Shown: one piece after another, positions 1-12,400 of the stretch
Layout: each line of letters starts with the position of its first letter
How positions within the stretch are numbered: the first letter of the stretch is position 1
DNA from: Flaccisagitta enflata
Lineage: Eukaryota; Chaetognatha; Sagittoidea; Aphragmophora
Length of the DNA stretch: 64,000 nt
NCBI GenBank assembly: GCA_965153355.1
Contig: OZ231128.1
Location: forward strand, 51,832,001-51,896,000
Direction of reading: 5' to 3'
Program-made: the position numbers and the translations under genes
Notes under the pieces: model-generated
Databases searched by the model: none
Told to the model about the DNA's origin: nothing
The model's input: only the letters and a program-made list of their open reading frames with translations

Positions 1-93
1 AAAGTTCATGAGAAAAAAAGTCGCATGCGTCGGAAGTTTTTAGAAAAAAAACCTCAGGTCTCGAGGAACGTTTATGACTGAGGATGAAATTGA

Positions 94-310
94 AACAAGG
101 CCGGATACACGGCTACCCCAGTCGCGTGCGGGTGGGCAGGAGCAGTGCTGGAGAAGGTCACCAGGGCATCTGGGCAGGAGCCGCATGCTCAAAAAGCTCA
201 GAAACGCCAAAAAAGTAAAAAGGGGACCGACCGACCGACCAACCGACCGACCGACCGACCGACGGACCGACATAGCGGGGTGTAGAGTCGCGTAGCACGC
301 GACTAAAAAA
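94..310 (-). repeat. Short interspersed element, A type, full length
   Basis: Runs from AACAAGGCCGGATACACGGC through GTCGCGTGCGGGTGGGCAGG to GACC/GACG tetranucleotides and the head GTCGCGTAGCACGCGACTAA (minus orientation). One of the most complete copies. Confidence 0.8.
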
Positions 311-722
311 AGCAACACCTGGTTACAAATTCAAGAACAGCGCGGACGGGTGCGCGTGGTAGGGGCGTGCATCCCACCCCCTATGCACACACACCTACAC
401 AATCACAAGTGCTGCGTTTTTTACACGTTTGTGCTCATACGTTAGGGACCGACATACCAACAAACCAATGAAGAGTTTCGATTCCGCGACATAAAATTTT
501 TAAGAAAAAGAAATTAGAAAAAAAAAACTCAAAATATAACTCTCGTCTAAATAGAAGACTTAAAAGTTAACTTCACTGGCCATGAGACCTAATGAAATTG
601 GGAAAACGATGAGGAAACAACTGACCGCTGTATGGACGGACCGACGCGACGGCCGAATGGCTGGACTAATTGCTAGATGGATGGACGAGATGACTTGTAA
701 AGTCGAGCAGCACACGACAAAG
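311..722. other. No gene seen
   Basis: AT-rich, with CGGACCGACGCGACGGCC-like remains near 640-660. The same applies to 962-1235 (purine-rich) and 3740-4330 (AT-rich unique sequence): nothing recognisable. Confidence 0.6.
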
Positions 723-961
723 GGCGTGTTTCTATAGAAGATGAAAAACGGGTTTGTTCCTGTGAAACGCGTTTACAGCGTGAACACATATTCATAAATT
801 TTACTGTCCCACAAAGGAGTGAGCGAAGTGAGTGAGCGAGCCCGTGAACAGAGCGAGAAAAGCAAAGCGCTGCAGAGTGAATAAGGGGAGTGAGCGGTGC
901 GAGCGAACGAACGTAGCGAGCGACCGAGTGGCCCGTTAAAAACGCGGTTGTCACGAGTAGA
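723..961. repeat. Interspersed repeat with GAGTGAGCGA-like satellite, copy 1
   Basis: Matches 7267-7534 in the same orientation: GATGAAAAACG..GTTTGTTCCTGTGAAACGCG, a central GAGCGAGTGAGCG-rich stretch, and an AAAACGCGRTTGTC end. Confidence 0.8.
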
Positions 962-1235
962 AGTCAGACAGACCCTAAAATTCAAATGAAAGACATAACA
1001 GATGAAGAAAGAAGGCGGAGGAATTAAAGGAAAAGAAATTGGGGGAAATCTGATGACGGCAAATAAAGAAATTAGGAGGGAAAAAGAAATGACAGCGAGG
1101 CGGCAGTGAGCTCTCCTAACTACCTCTGCTCACGATTTGCAGATTTTGCCCCCCCCCACTCCCCCTATTTGCTACCTACAGAAGTTTTGACGATGATTTT
1201 CACTAGTTTGAGAACAGGCTAAACAGGGCCTCCGT

Positions 1236-1470
1236 TTAAAGTCGTGGACACATGGCCACTTTTTGGTCCCTCTGCCTGTCTGACCATCCGTCCGTCCGTC
1301 TGTCCATCCGTCCATCCGTCCGTCCATCCGTCCGTCCATCCATCCATCCATTTATTCGTCCGTCCCTCTGGCTGTCCGTCTTTCTTTCCATAAGAAAGTT
1401 GTTTCTCGAGGTTTTCCGCTCCTGCCCACCGGTTCGTGACTAAGGCAGCCGTGTGCCTGGCCTTGTTGAA
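1236..1470 (+). repeat. Short interspersed element with CCATCCGT tract
   Basis: Head AGTCGTGGACACATGG, long CCGTCCGTCTGTCCATC run, tail CTCCTGCCCACC then GTGCCTGGCCTTGTTGAA. Confidence 0.6.
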
Positions 1471-1604
1471 TTGCATATACATCTACATAATTACAAAATC
1501 ACATAATTACACAATTACACAATCACATAATCACATAATCACACATGATGCACCTACATGTGCATCGTAGTCACTTGTAGTCACTCACTACTAAAACCTG
1601 TTCT

Positions 1605-1845
1605 TTTGTAGTCGCGTGCTATGTATGTCGGTCCGCCCATCCGTTGGGCTGTATCTTTCCATTAGACATCAGTCCATCCATTGATCCATCAGACATTAGT
1701 CCATCCGTTGGTCTGTCTGTAACACTAAGATTTTTTGGCGTTTATGGGTGGTTTTCGCATTACTGCTCCTGCCCACATGCTTGGTTAACTTCTTTAGCAC
1801 TGCATCTGCCCACCCGCACGCGACTTGGGTAGCCCTTTATTGTTT
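1605..1845 (+). repeat. Short interspersed element, A type
   Basis: GTAGTCGCGTGCTATGTATG head, GTCCATCC repeats, and a TGCCCACCCGCACGCGACTT tail segment. Confidence 0.6.
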
Positions 1846-1893
1846 CTTTTTAGGCTCATCTTAGCTCGATTTGGGATAGCCGGAATTCTGGAC

Positions 1894-1996
<103 letters not shown>

Positions 1997-2292
1997 AGAG
2001 AGACAGAGGATTCACATTGGTGATGATATAGTTTCTAAACTTGCTATAGTTGCCGTTGTTGATGAATTTTTCTTTGTTGTCGTTTTGTGGATGTTGTTTT
2101 TGACGACGTTACTGTGTGTTTTTTTACCATATTTTTCATGTAGCGAGGTTTCTTTTTAATTATTCTCAGCTTTCTTTAAAAACGTTCTTTTTCATGTTTT
2201 TTTTTTCATTTTTTTATTTTCATTCATTTTCATTTTCATATTTTTCCGCATACTCCTCTCTTTCTCAGAATCTCCATCTTATCCTTCTTTAC

Positions 2293-2443
2293 TTTTAGTT
2301 GCGGACACGCAACTCTGTAAGAGGCTTTGTCCGTCCGTCCGTTGGCCCGTCCGTCGCTAATGATGGGGTTCGAAAGTGTGAAAACGCGCATTTCCGCCCC
2401 TGCCCACCCGTCCGCAACTGGTGGCCGTGTATCCGGCCTTGTT
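2293..2443 (+). repeat. Short interspersed element, B type, full length
   Basis: Head TTTTAGTTGCGGACACGCAA then CTGTAAGAGGCTTTGTCCGT, tail CCCACCCGTCCGCAACTGG and CCGTGTATCCGGCCTTGTT. The archetype of subtype B, about 150 bp. Confidence 0.8.
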
Positions 2444-2631
2444 AGCATTACTCATTCATTTTCCATCGTCGTTTCTGTTTCATTTCCATGCAGACTAGTG
2501 GAGGAGGAGCAGGAGGAGGAGGAAGAGGAGGAAGAGGAGGAGATGGAGGAGGCCTAGTGTAAAGAGAGGAATCTATTCCATCACGAAAAAGGAGGGAAAA
2601 ATTGCTGAAAGATCTGCCCAGAGAGGAAGAA

Positions 2632-2973
<342 letters not shown>

Positions 2974-3364
2974 CGGAGGAAAAAAGAAAAGAAAAACGGA
3001 GGAACGATGGTGATAGAAAACGGAGAACGGCGAAGAAGGAAAAGATGAGGAGGAGAAAAAGGGAGGAAAAAGAAGATGAGGACAAGTTGGGGAGAAGAAG
3101 GGAAGAATTACTTGGTGGAGGAGAAAGAGGAGAAAGAGGGAGAGAGGAGGGAGAGAGGAGGGAGAGAGGAAGGGAGCCAGGGCCACGGGCGTTTCGAGAG
3201 TTTGAGAGCTCTCGGAGAGTTTGAGAGTCTCGGAGAGCTCTCAAAGAACTGACCGAGACTCTCTTAGCTCTCACTCCTCTCTGAGAGCTCTCATTGAAGG
3301 AGGCTTTGAGAGTACTTACAAAACCATGTTTCTGCATTGCAATGGTTGCACAAAACCATGTGCT

Positions 3365-3736
3365 TTTTAGTTGCACGCTACGCGACTCTACACCCTGCTT
3401 TGTCTGTCTATCGTTCCATTGGTACGTCAGCTGTCCGTCCATTGGTTGGTCGGTCCATCACACTTTACTTATTTGGGTTTTTGCGTTCTTTGGCCTCTTT
3501 CATTCATTCATTCATTATTCATTCATTCATTCATTCATTCATTCATTCATTCATTCTTTCATTCTTTCATTCTTTCATTCTTTCATTTATTCATTTATCA
3601 AAAATGTTCATTCACAAATTCATAATCAAGCAAAGCGCACTTATTTACTTTAACTTTGCGTTGTTTGGTGTTTTAAGCTTTTTTTGGTTACTGCCCACCA
3701 GCTCGCGACTAAGGTAGTCGTATATCCGTACGAGTT
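3365..3736 (+). repeat. Short interspersed element carrying an (ATTC)n expansion
   Basis: Head TTTTTAGTTGCACGCTACGC, (ATTC)n at 3500-3597 in the middle, tail CTGCCCACCAGCTCGCGACT. Confidence 0.6.
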
Positions 3737-4334
3737 AAGGTCTGACAAAGATTGCTATACTGCAAACAACAATCTAAAAAGAAAAAAAAGAATTAGGGTC
3801 ATGTGAATGTTACAGCTACAATAAATCAAGCAAGTGATGATTTGATTTTTTTAAAGATTACATGGTCATTTATATTAGGGATAGAAATAAGATCTATTAA
3901 CATCAAAATATAAAGTATACATACATACAAAGATGACAAAAACAGAACATATAATAAGTGTATAGTTGATTAACATAAATAATAATCAAACCAACATATA
4001 AGACATTTATGACCATAATGCAGTTTTGTGGATGTTTTGAAATTTGATTTTCATAGTCCATAGAAAGCAAAAAATCATGTTTTGGATAAATCCTAGCCTA
4101 CTCCAAACATCACCTCATCATGGTTTTGTCCTGAATTTGCTGCATGATCTCATATTTTGGGTTCAAAAGAGGAGGAGGACTTAGAGGACCTCCTCCAGAC
4201 CAATGAGACTGCGCTGGAGGAGGAGAATGATTTTGATGATGGTAGAAGCGACAAAATCATACATATGGTTTGGTAGTCCCTACAAAGCTCTCAATCACCC
4301 CAAAAGTAGCTCTCAAAACCCCTGTGGCCCTAAT

Positions 4335-5345
4335 TGGGAGCAGGGAAGAATTACCTGGTGGAGGAGAAAGAGGAGAAGGAGGTAGTGAGGAGGGAAGAAT
4401 TACTTGGTGGAGGAGAATGAGGAGGGGGGAGAGAGGAGGGAAGAATTACTCTGTGGAGGAAAAAGAGGAGAAAGAGGGAGAGAGGAGGGAAGAATTACTT
4501 GGTGGAGGAGAAAGAGGAGAAAGAGGGAGAGAGGAGGGAAGAACTACTTGGTGGAGGAGAAAGAGGAGAAGGAGGGAGAGAGGAGGGAAGACTTGCTTGG
4601 TGGAGGAGAAAGAGGAGAAAGAGGGAGAGAGGAGGGAAGAATTGCTTGGTGGAGGAGAAAGAGGGGAAAGAGGGAGAGAGGAGGGAAGAATTGCTTGGTG
4701 GAGGAGAAAGAGGAGAAAGAGGGAGAGAGGAGGGAAGAATTGCTTGGTGGAGGAGAAAGAGAAGAAAGAGGGAGAGAGGAGGGAAGAATTACTTGGTGGA
4801 GGAGAAAGAGGAGAAGGAGGGAGAGAGGAGGGAAGAATTACTTGGTGGAGGAGAAAGAGGATAAGGAGGGAGAGAGGTGTGAAGAATTACTTGGTGAAGG
4901 AGAAAGAGGAAAAGGAGGGAGAGAGGAGGAAAGAATTAATTGGTGGAGGAGAAAGAGGAGAAGGAGGGAGAGAGGAGGGAAGAATTGCTTGGTGGAGGAG
5001 AAAGAGGAGAAAGAGGGAGAGAGCAGGGAAGAACTACTTGGTGGAAGAGAAAGAGGAGAAGGTGGGATAGAGGAGGGAAGAATTACTTGGTGGAGGAAAA
5101 AGAGAAGGAGGGAGAATGGTGGGAAGAATTACTTGGTGAAGGAGAAAGAGGAGAAGGAGGGAGAGAGGAGGGAAGAATTACTTGGTGGAGGAGAAAGAGG
5201 AGAAGGAGGGAGAGAAGAGGGAAGAATAACTTGGTAGAGGAGAAAGAGGAGAAAGAGGGAGAGAGGAGGGAAGAATTACTTGGTGGAGGAGAAAGAGGTG
5301 GAGGGAGAGAGGAGGGAAGAATTACTTGGTGGAAGAGAAAGAGGA
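4335..5345. repeat. 48-bp purine-rich minisatellite, about 21 units
   Basis: Unit GAAGAATTACTTGGTGGAGG AGAAAGAGGAGAAAGAGGGAGAGAGGAGG with small variants. Because 48 is divisible by three, several frames stay open as 16-residue repeats (EELLGGGERGE..). A single related unit also sits at 3100-3170. Confidence 0.9.
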
Positions 5346-5439
5346 GATAGAGGGGGAGAGGTGGGAAGAAAAAAACAAAAACAAAAACAAAAACAAGGGA
5401 GAAAAGAAGGGGAAGGAAGAAAAAACGGGGCAAAAGGTG

Positions 5440-5525
5440 GGAAAAGAAGAAGAAGAAGAAGAAGAAGAAGAAGAAGAAGAAGAGAAGAAGAAGAAGAAGA
5501 AGAAGAAGAAGAAGACGACGACGAA
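5440..5525. repeat. (AAG)n microsatellite
   Basis: Follows the 48-bp minisatellite; ends in ACGACGACGA. Confidence 0.9.
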
Positions 5526-5927
5526 GATTTGTCAAGTTCCATGACTATGCAACATGATCTTCGTGATGAGGAGGGCACTCAAGGCCGAATCCTTATCTGA
5601 AAATGCTCCCAAACCATTCAAGGCAGAGTTGGATTAGAGTGGTTGCAATCTTTACTGCTCATTGTAATTGAAGTGGTTAATGAGCGAACTTCAAAACAAA
5701 GTTTTCTTGGGCCCTGATTGATACTTTATTTGCATCACTTTTCATCTTTTTTTCATATAATCTTTTTACACAATCTATCATTGTCAATTTTGAAAATCTT
5801 ATGATAAAAATTCTCAAATTTTATAATTCTTTTTTCAAATAATCATTTATTTTGTTTAAGTTCTAAAAATATCAAAGTAGGAAATGAAAAAAATGTAGGT
5901 TTTTTTTCTTATAACTAGACTATTTTT

Positions 5928-6352
5928 TAGGACTCGCAATAGTTAAGGTTTTCAAATTAACTAGTTAACAGTTAACTAACTACAATTTACACCTAGTTAA
6001 CTAGCTGAAATAGTTAAAATTTTTCACTAATAAAAACCAAGACTTAAGCAAAACCGTAACTTTTTTGATACAATTCTTGCAGAAATCAATACTTTAATAT
6101 TTGTTCTATTGTTTGTGGCAAGAAATCTTTGAGTTTCTATGTTTGTGTGTTACAATTGTCCACATTTTTCTCTGTGACCAAAAAGATTTACCAAAAATCA
6201 TGTCATTTGAGGGGAAAATAAGTGATTTTTCCCCAAATTTCCATAGAAATTTTTAACTGTTTTAACTAGTTAATTTCTACTAATTAACTGTAGGGGTTTT
6301 TAGAATTTTAACTAGTTAACTAGCTAGTTAAAGTTAACTATTGCGAGTCCTA
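5928..6352. mobile_element. hAT-like MITE with 8-bp target duplication
   Basis: Both ends are TAGGACTCGCAATAGTTAA in inverted orientation (19 bp perfect). The flanks are CTATTTTT at 5920-5927 and 6353-6360, an 8-bp direct repeat as hAT transposases make. The interior has many TTAACTAGTTAAC palindromes. No coding capacity; 425 bp. Confidence 0.88.
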
Positions 6353-6498
6353 CTATTTTTCATGATAGATTTAGATATCCTTAAAAAGAATTTAAATAAT
6401 TCTTTCTTTAGAATTTATGAAAAATGTTGTCAAAATAAGGATAAAGCTAAACAGTGAAAACAAATGATAAAACAACCTTTTTACGTGCGTCCTCCCAA

Positions 6499-6740
6499 TT
6501 TTATAAGAGGTCATGTCCGTTGGTTTGTTGGTCGGTTGGTTGGTTGGTCACGCAAACGTTTGAAATGCGCAAAACGGCTGATTCTGATGTATTTCTTCAT
6601 TTCTATCACCTTTCTTGCTTCACCACATTCATTGTCATTCATTCCCTCATTCATTCATTCATAAAAAACGTTAATTCACAATTTCTTAATCAAGCGAGGC
6701 ACATTTATTGGCCTTCACTTGGCCTTGCTCATAAATAAGT
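6499..6740 (+). repeat. Degenerate short interspersed element
   Basis: TTTTATAAGAGGTCATGTCC then GGTTGGTTGGTTGGTCACGC, similar to subtype B, then ATTC units. The tail is not recognisable. Confidence 0.4.
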
Positions 6741-6744
6741 TAAA

Positions 6745-7260
6745 CCAGTTATTAAGAATCCCCCAGAAAAAAAAAGAAAAACACTCTATTCAAAAATGAA
6801 AATGAAAGATATCTAGATCTTGCTTCATTCCACTCAAGTCCGAATTCTGACAAAAGTGGTTTCAGATTTAACTTGTCCAAAATTCGGCCTAAAATGGTTC
6901 CCCCTTCGTGATATCGCCACCTACCATTCTACAATGGTGATAATCCTATCAATATTGGCTTCTGAGATCAGAATTTCCCATCGAATCCTTTGTTGATTTT
7001 TTAGGGGGTGGCGGTACTATAAAGATCATATCCCATGGCCATAAAACTTGCCAAATCCCATTTGCATGAGGATTGATGAATGATAGCAGTTCCTGGTGTT
7101 GGAAAGGATAAGGTAATCCCACCCTGCTTATTATTTACATTGCACAAACATGAACGGCCTCCTCTCACTACCTCCAAGTTATGATATATTTATATCAACT
7201 AACTTCTTTTCTCTTCTTTTTCGGTCGTTTTGCTGACTGGATCTGGATCTAGAACACGAC
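6745..7260. other. No gene seen (also 7540-8310)
   Basis: Unique-looking sequence without an ORF or splice-flanked open stretch that I could support. Confidence 0.5.
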
Positions 7261-7266
7261 CTTCGA

Positions 7267-7534
7267 CTTGGGGCGTGTTTCTAGTGAAGATGAAAAACGC
7301 GTTTGTTCCTGTGAAACGCATTTACAGCATGAACACATGTTCATAAATTTTACTGTCCCACAAGGGAGTGAGTGAAGTGAGTGAGCGAGCCCGTGAATGG
7401 AGCGAGCAAGCGTAGCATAGCGAGCGTAGCGAAGCGGACTGCTGCGGAGCGAGTGAGCGGAGTGAGCGGTGCGAGCGAACAAACGTAGCGAGCGACCGAG
7501 TGGCCCGTTCAAAACGCGATTGTCATGAGTAGAA
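7267..7534. repeat. Interspersed repeat with GAGTGAGCGA-like satellite, copy 2
   Basis: Second copy of the repeat at 723-961, with an enlarged GAGCGAGC/GTAGCATAGCGAGC middle. Confidence 0.8.
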
Positions 7535-8317
7535 ACAAACCCCATGTCCGGGGGGCAGAGGGGGACCTTGGCCTTTAATATATCGGCAACCGATAAATGG
7601 CCTTCCATCACGACCCTCTAATCTCCATTTTGTGATCGACCAAACTTCCCTCTTCTCTCTTCCTTAACCTTCTGATCTCAACCTAAAACTGTTCCTTCTT
7701 TTCTTTTTCGTTTTTTTTTACTCCTGAGCGACACGCGCAAGTGAGAAACTTTGTTATATACAACCCGAGCGTGGAAGCTTGTCTCGGATCTCTTTCCTTT
7801 TTTATTGGGGCAGTGTCCTCAATGGGTTTGGTCTGTGGTACATCATAGAGGGATCTACGTTTTAAAGTTATAATTACAGTTACAATACCGGCAACCTTGC
7901 TGGTGCTTCAAGCCAGCTTTAAATGGATTCATGGATGTTTGAATAACACTGACACACGGACAGTAACAGAGGAATTTGTATTTGGTTCAGATCACCTTAA
8001 CTGTATGATGAGGACTCGCAGTGACACCAATTAGAGGACTATCAGTCAAAGTTGGATCTATCAACTGTCAATTGTTAAACATTCAATGTGAATCAATGAG
8101 CTGAGTTATTCATTCTCGCTCCAGGCACTTTTACACAGTGCGCTAAAAAGCTCAACTTGAGCATCGATTTCGAAAAAAAAACATCCAATGGTCTTAGCTC
8201 ATGCTTATCTGTCTTAGTACTCTTTGGAAGGTCTTTACTCCACAGTGGCAGCTTCAAGCTTAGACGAGAAGCGTAACTTTTTTTTTTTGAAAATGCAGGG
8301 GTGTATATAATTGAGTG

Positions 8318-8640
8318 GCCTAAAGTGGGCTCATAGTCAAATTTCATGATGCCATTGGAGAAAATGTGATCATTTCCCTCATACATAAAGAATCCAAAAT
8401 TTGGGGGTGATCGGATAAAGTTTACTCATGAGCGCCACCCCACCCTTTTCCCATTATCAAGTATAGGAGGCATTGAAGGAGAAAGTCCTTCCTGTACATT
8501 TCTTATGGAAAATAGGGGGGTGGCGGTCATGAGTAAACTTTATCCGATTACCTCTAAGCTTTGGAATTCTCATTTATGATGGAAATGGTCTCATTTTCTC
8601 CAATGGCATCATGAATTTTGAAAATGACCCCACTTTAAGC
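8318..8640. repeat. Long inverted repeat (arms about 125 bp)
   Basis: Left arm 8318-8447 contains TGATCGGATAAAGTTTACTC; right arm 8513-8640 contains GAGTAAACTTTATCCGATTA. A 65-bp loop lies between. Transcripts would fold into a hairpin. Confidence 0.8.
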
Positions 8641-8647
8641 CACCCTA

Positions 8648-8945
8648 GTATATAATTGAGTGGCTTTTGATTCCTCCCCTGCCTTTGATTTTCTTCCCCG
8701 CAAAGCGACGCATCACATTACAAAAGCTATGAATTTCTTCCCGACAAAGCAATAAAACAGCACAATATAGGTTTGAATAGTGTTAAATTGTGTTCAATAA
8801 TCAAATATCACGTTTTGGAACTACTAATAGAGTTAAAACATAAAAAATGTTCTTTTCTCTTTTTTTCTAGCTTTTAATTCTGTTCCCCATCTCCAAACCC
8901 TTTGGCTTTATTCCCCCCCCCCCCCCCCGGTTTTTAGATGGGGGG
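8648..8945 (+). repeat. Interspersed repeat, copy in + orientation
   Basis: Begins TATATAATTGAGTGGCTTTT and ends at a C run near 8918. The reverse complement of 60880-61180. Confidence 0.75.
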
Positions 8946-9090
8946 GGAGACTTTTGTTTGATTATTATCAAATCGCAATGGACTCTATGGATCAAGACCT
9001 ATACACCACAAAATTCCGCGCATTTTTAGTCGCTTTTGTTGCAGTTTCGTTCTTTTTGACGACCTAAAAAATGATGACACGCAACAACTA

Positions 9091-9674
9091 ACAGGGTGTG
9101 TAAAATTATCCGCACTTGGCAGTTTCTTTTCTCAAAAACCTTAGGAGATAATGATCTATAAGAGCATAAGTAGTCAGTATGAAAAAATATTCATTTTAAT
9201 ATACTAAACTAAAATTCACAAAGTCAGTAATACAATTTTTCAGGTAGATTTTGCTCTAGTAAAACACTCCTTAGAAAGATTTTTTAGAATAATCTGAAAT
9301 TCTGTGATTAGTTTTTCATGCTCCATAGGCCTAGTTTATATGCTTTAGTGAGCTCCATTCATGTTAATATAATTCACCAACCTCAGCATGATATGTGCCA
9401 AGCCAAGAAAATCATTATTGAGTAGTCACTAATACAAGAATCTATGATTTTATTACCCATTTTGCCTACAAAATAAAATCCTGTCAAAATCAAAATCTTT
9501 GATTCAAATCATTTGACTCCCATAGTGACATGGGTTACAGAAAAGACCTACAATCAATCTTAGCTTCTACTATAACTAACTGGAGCACTCTGGTTCAAAT
9601 TTCATGGTGCTGGGTCACTTTTAAATTTGATTTTCTTTCCATGAAGCAATTGCGGATAATTTTGCACACCCTGT
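9091..9674. mobile_element. Tc1/mariner-like MITE, TA target site
   Basis: Inverted ends ACAGGGTGTGYAAAATTATC are flanked by TA at 9089-9090 and 9675-9676. The match extends a few bases outside TA (CAAC/GTTG). The CAGGGTGTGCAAAATTAT type of end is characteristic of Tc1/mariner relatives. No transposase frame in its 584 bp. Confidence 0.85.
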
Positions 9675-10228
9675 TAGTTGTCAACATAACAGCCAGCTGC
9701 TCACTGTTCGTGCACAATATCACTGTTATTTCTTTCATTTGCAAAATTCCAACTTGGTAGCCGGCTGTGATTTCAAGTGATTGTACGTTAATTACTCAAC
9801 ATCATATTCATCATCAATGGTCCACTGGCAGTGGATTGGAGTAAAACCAACCATATGGTCACCATTAACAGCAGCGTAGGAGAGTAAAGATTTTTAGGAC
9901 TTCCACCCTCAATTGGTGTCCGACAAATTTAGTCTCACAATTGAAACCAACTTGTATCCTTATTGTATAAACATAAAAATATGTGATTACTGCAATTTTT
10001 TAGCATATAACAGTAAATTTTTCTTTTCATTCTTTTCCTTTCCTTCTTTTTTTCTTTCTTTTCCTGTTTTCCTTTGCTTCCCTTTTTCCTTCTTCCTTTT
10101 TTTTCTTTTGGTAAATTTAGTGTCTTGACAACTTTGGTGTCCCGACAACAGGGACTGCCTTAGAAGTCCCGGAAGTCCCTTCTCCTACGCCGCTGTCACC
10201 ATATATCATGGTGTACCTACACTGACTG

Positions 10229-10437
10229 TGCGTAACATCAATGATCCGCGCACAGTGCGGTCATTCTGCGGCGTAACATTCATGATCCGCGCACAGTGCG
10301 GTCATTCTGCAGTGTAACATCAATGATCCGCGCACAGTGCGGTCATTCTGTGGCATAACATCAATGATCCGCGCACAATGCGGTCATTCTGCGGCTAAAC
10401 ATCAATGATCCGCGCACAGTGCGGTCATTCTGCGGCA
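10229..10437. repeat. 43-bp minisatellite, 5 units
   Basis: Unit contains AACATCAATGATCCGCGCAC then AGTGCGGTCATTCTGCGGC. The core CCGCGCACAGTGCGG is an imperfect palindrome in every unit. Confidence 0.9.
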
Positions 10438-10723
10438 TTGATGTGAGGATACTGTCAGGCGCGGCATCGATGGTGAAAAACCAGTCGTGGGGATAAAAGA
10501 GAACCAATTTTCCGCTTATGAGTGTAAAAGAGGGAAAACCGCTGACACTTCATATACATCATCCCTTCCCCCCCCCCCTTAACCGTAGTATTTGATTGCC
10601 TGTCTCCGTGTCCGTCAGTCTGCCTTTTACCGTCGCCTTCCTCTCTGTACTTTCTACTTCTATTTTTGGATATCTCTGTTTTCCTTTGCTCACTTATTTT
10701 GTTTAATTTTCTTACACTTTCCT

Positions 10724-10763
10724 TGTTTCTTTCTTTCATTATTTCTTTCTTTCTTTCTTTCAT

Positions 10764-10827
<64 letters not shown>

Positions 10828-10828
10828 G

Positions 10829-10863
<35 letters not shown>

Positions 10864-10916
10864 TCATTCTTTCTTTCTTTCTTTTTTTCTTTTTTTCTTC
10901 TTTCAACTTACCTCAA

Positions 10917-10979
<63 letters not shown>

Positions 10980-11201
10980 TTTTCTTTCTTTCTTCCTTCA
11001 GCTTTCTTCAACTTTCTTTCTCTCTTTCTTTCATTCTTTCTTTCTTTCTTTCTTTCTTTTTTTTTCTTTCTTTCTTTCTCTTTTTCTTTCTTTCTTTGTT
11101 TTTTTTTCATTCTTTCTTTTTTTTCTTTCTTTCTTTTTATTTTCATCTTTAACTTATCTCTCTCTCTCTCTCTCTCCCTCTCCCTCTCCCTCTCCCTCTC
11201 C

Positions 11202-11232
<31 letters not shown>
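10724..11232. repeat. (TTTC)n with (TC)n end
   Basis: About 430 bp of TTTC-type repeats with short interruptions, then TC and CCCTCT from 11156. Confidence 0.95.
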
Positions 11233-11233
<1 letters not shown>

Positions 11234-11515
11234 TTCATATCTCATGCCTTGGTCCCTTTGCTATCATCTAACTCAGTTAGGGTCGTATTCTCGCCTACCC
11301 AACGACTGCTGATGAATAATGAATCATAATTCAGCTTTATCTATCCAATGCAACCATTTAATCTGGGTTTCTGTGAGCCCGGTGGATCAGACCCGGTGGA
11401 TCAGACCGTAGGACAGGATATCGGTTTCAGCGTCAGATCGTTTCTAGCATAAGGTTCGTGACATGATTGAGAAGTCATGTCATTCTATACCACACAGAAC
11501 TAGCACAGAAAGAAA

Positions 11516-11749
<234 letters not shown>

Positions 11750-11756
11750 TCCTTCG

Positions 11757-12010
11757 CCCTGTTCTTTCAACCCACGCGCGGCGATGGGCCTATGTAGTCG
11801 TCGTAGTAGATTCCCTAATTTCGTTACTCGCCTTCCGATCGTTTCGACTCGTTGCACATTCTTGATCCCCTTGGGCTTCTTATTCTTGCCTCGCGCGGGC
11901 TTTAAGTCTGATCTTTTCCCTCCGCATCGTTGTTGGGCAGCGGCCTCAGAGGGCGCATAGTCAGGTACATTTTTAACTTTTAAGTCCCCACGGACCCCTA
12001 CCTTCCTCCA
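11757..12010 (-). other. Possible coding exon for a basic protein
   Basis: Minus strand, open for about 85 codons in a GC-rich island. It includes KPARGKNKKPKGIKNVQRVE and TIGRRVTKLGNLLRRLHR, and ends GEGG at GGAG|GTTGTTG. The putative donor runs straight into a GTT, GT, then CT compound tract (11749 down to 11519), the same layout as confirmed introns here. No family recognised. High GC alone lowers stop frequency, so this stays tentative. Confidence 0.28.
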
Positions 12011-12119
12011 GACTATGTTTTCTTTTGAGCAGTAACTGACCTGAATTTAGTCTGAATTGCCCAAATTCAAGAGTGGGAAACTGCATTCTGGTCTGAATAC
12101 TGGAGCTTTCTTCTGATTC

Positions 12120-12400
12120 TGGTCCCAGCGACCTAAACCCTGGCCTGGGAGACACAGATCCTGGCCTCTGAGACCTCTGAAACCTAGATTCTGACCCAGA
12201 TACTTCCCCCGGGGACCCAGATACTGGCCTCAGAGACCCAGATATAGGTCTTGTAGACCCAGATACTGGTCTCTAAGACCCAGATCCTTGCTTCAAAGAT
12301 CCAGGCTGTAGTGTTTTTAACCAAGATCCAGGCCTCCAATACTGCGATCCCTGTCTCTGAGACCCAAAACCCGGCCTCCAATATCCAAATCAAAACCCAC
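12120..12400. repeat. Degenerate ~26-bp minisatellite (GACCCAGATACTGG)
   Basis: Recurring GAGACCCAGATACTGGCCTC type units. Confidence 0.75.

Noticed and set aside
4270-5237. Large overlapping open frames of charged repeats as a real repeat protein
   Set aside because: Several frames are open at once because the unit is 48 bp. No start context, splice sites or non-repeat domain.
9530-9760. 76-codon frame inside the 9.1-kb element as a transposase remnant
   Set aside because: No DDE-type motif or helix-turn-helix visible; it overlaps the TIR.
10229-10437. CRISPR-like array of repeats and spacers
   Set aside because: The units are contiguous tandem repeats with no unique spacers, in a eukaryotic genome.
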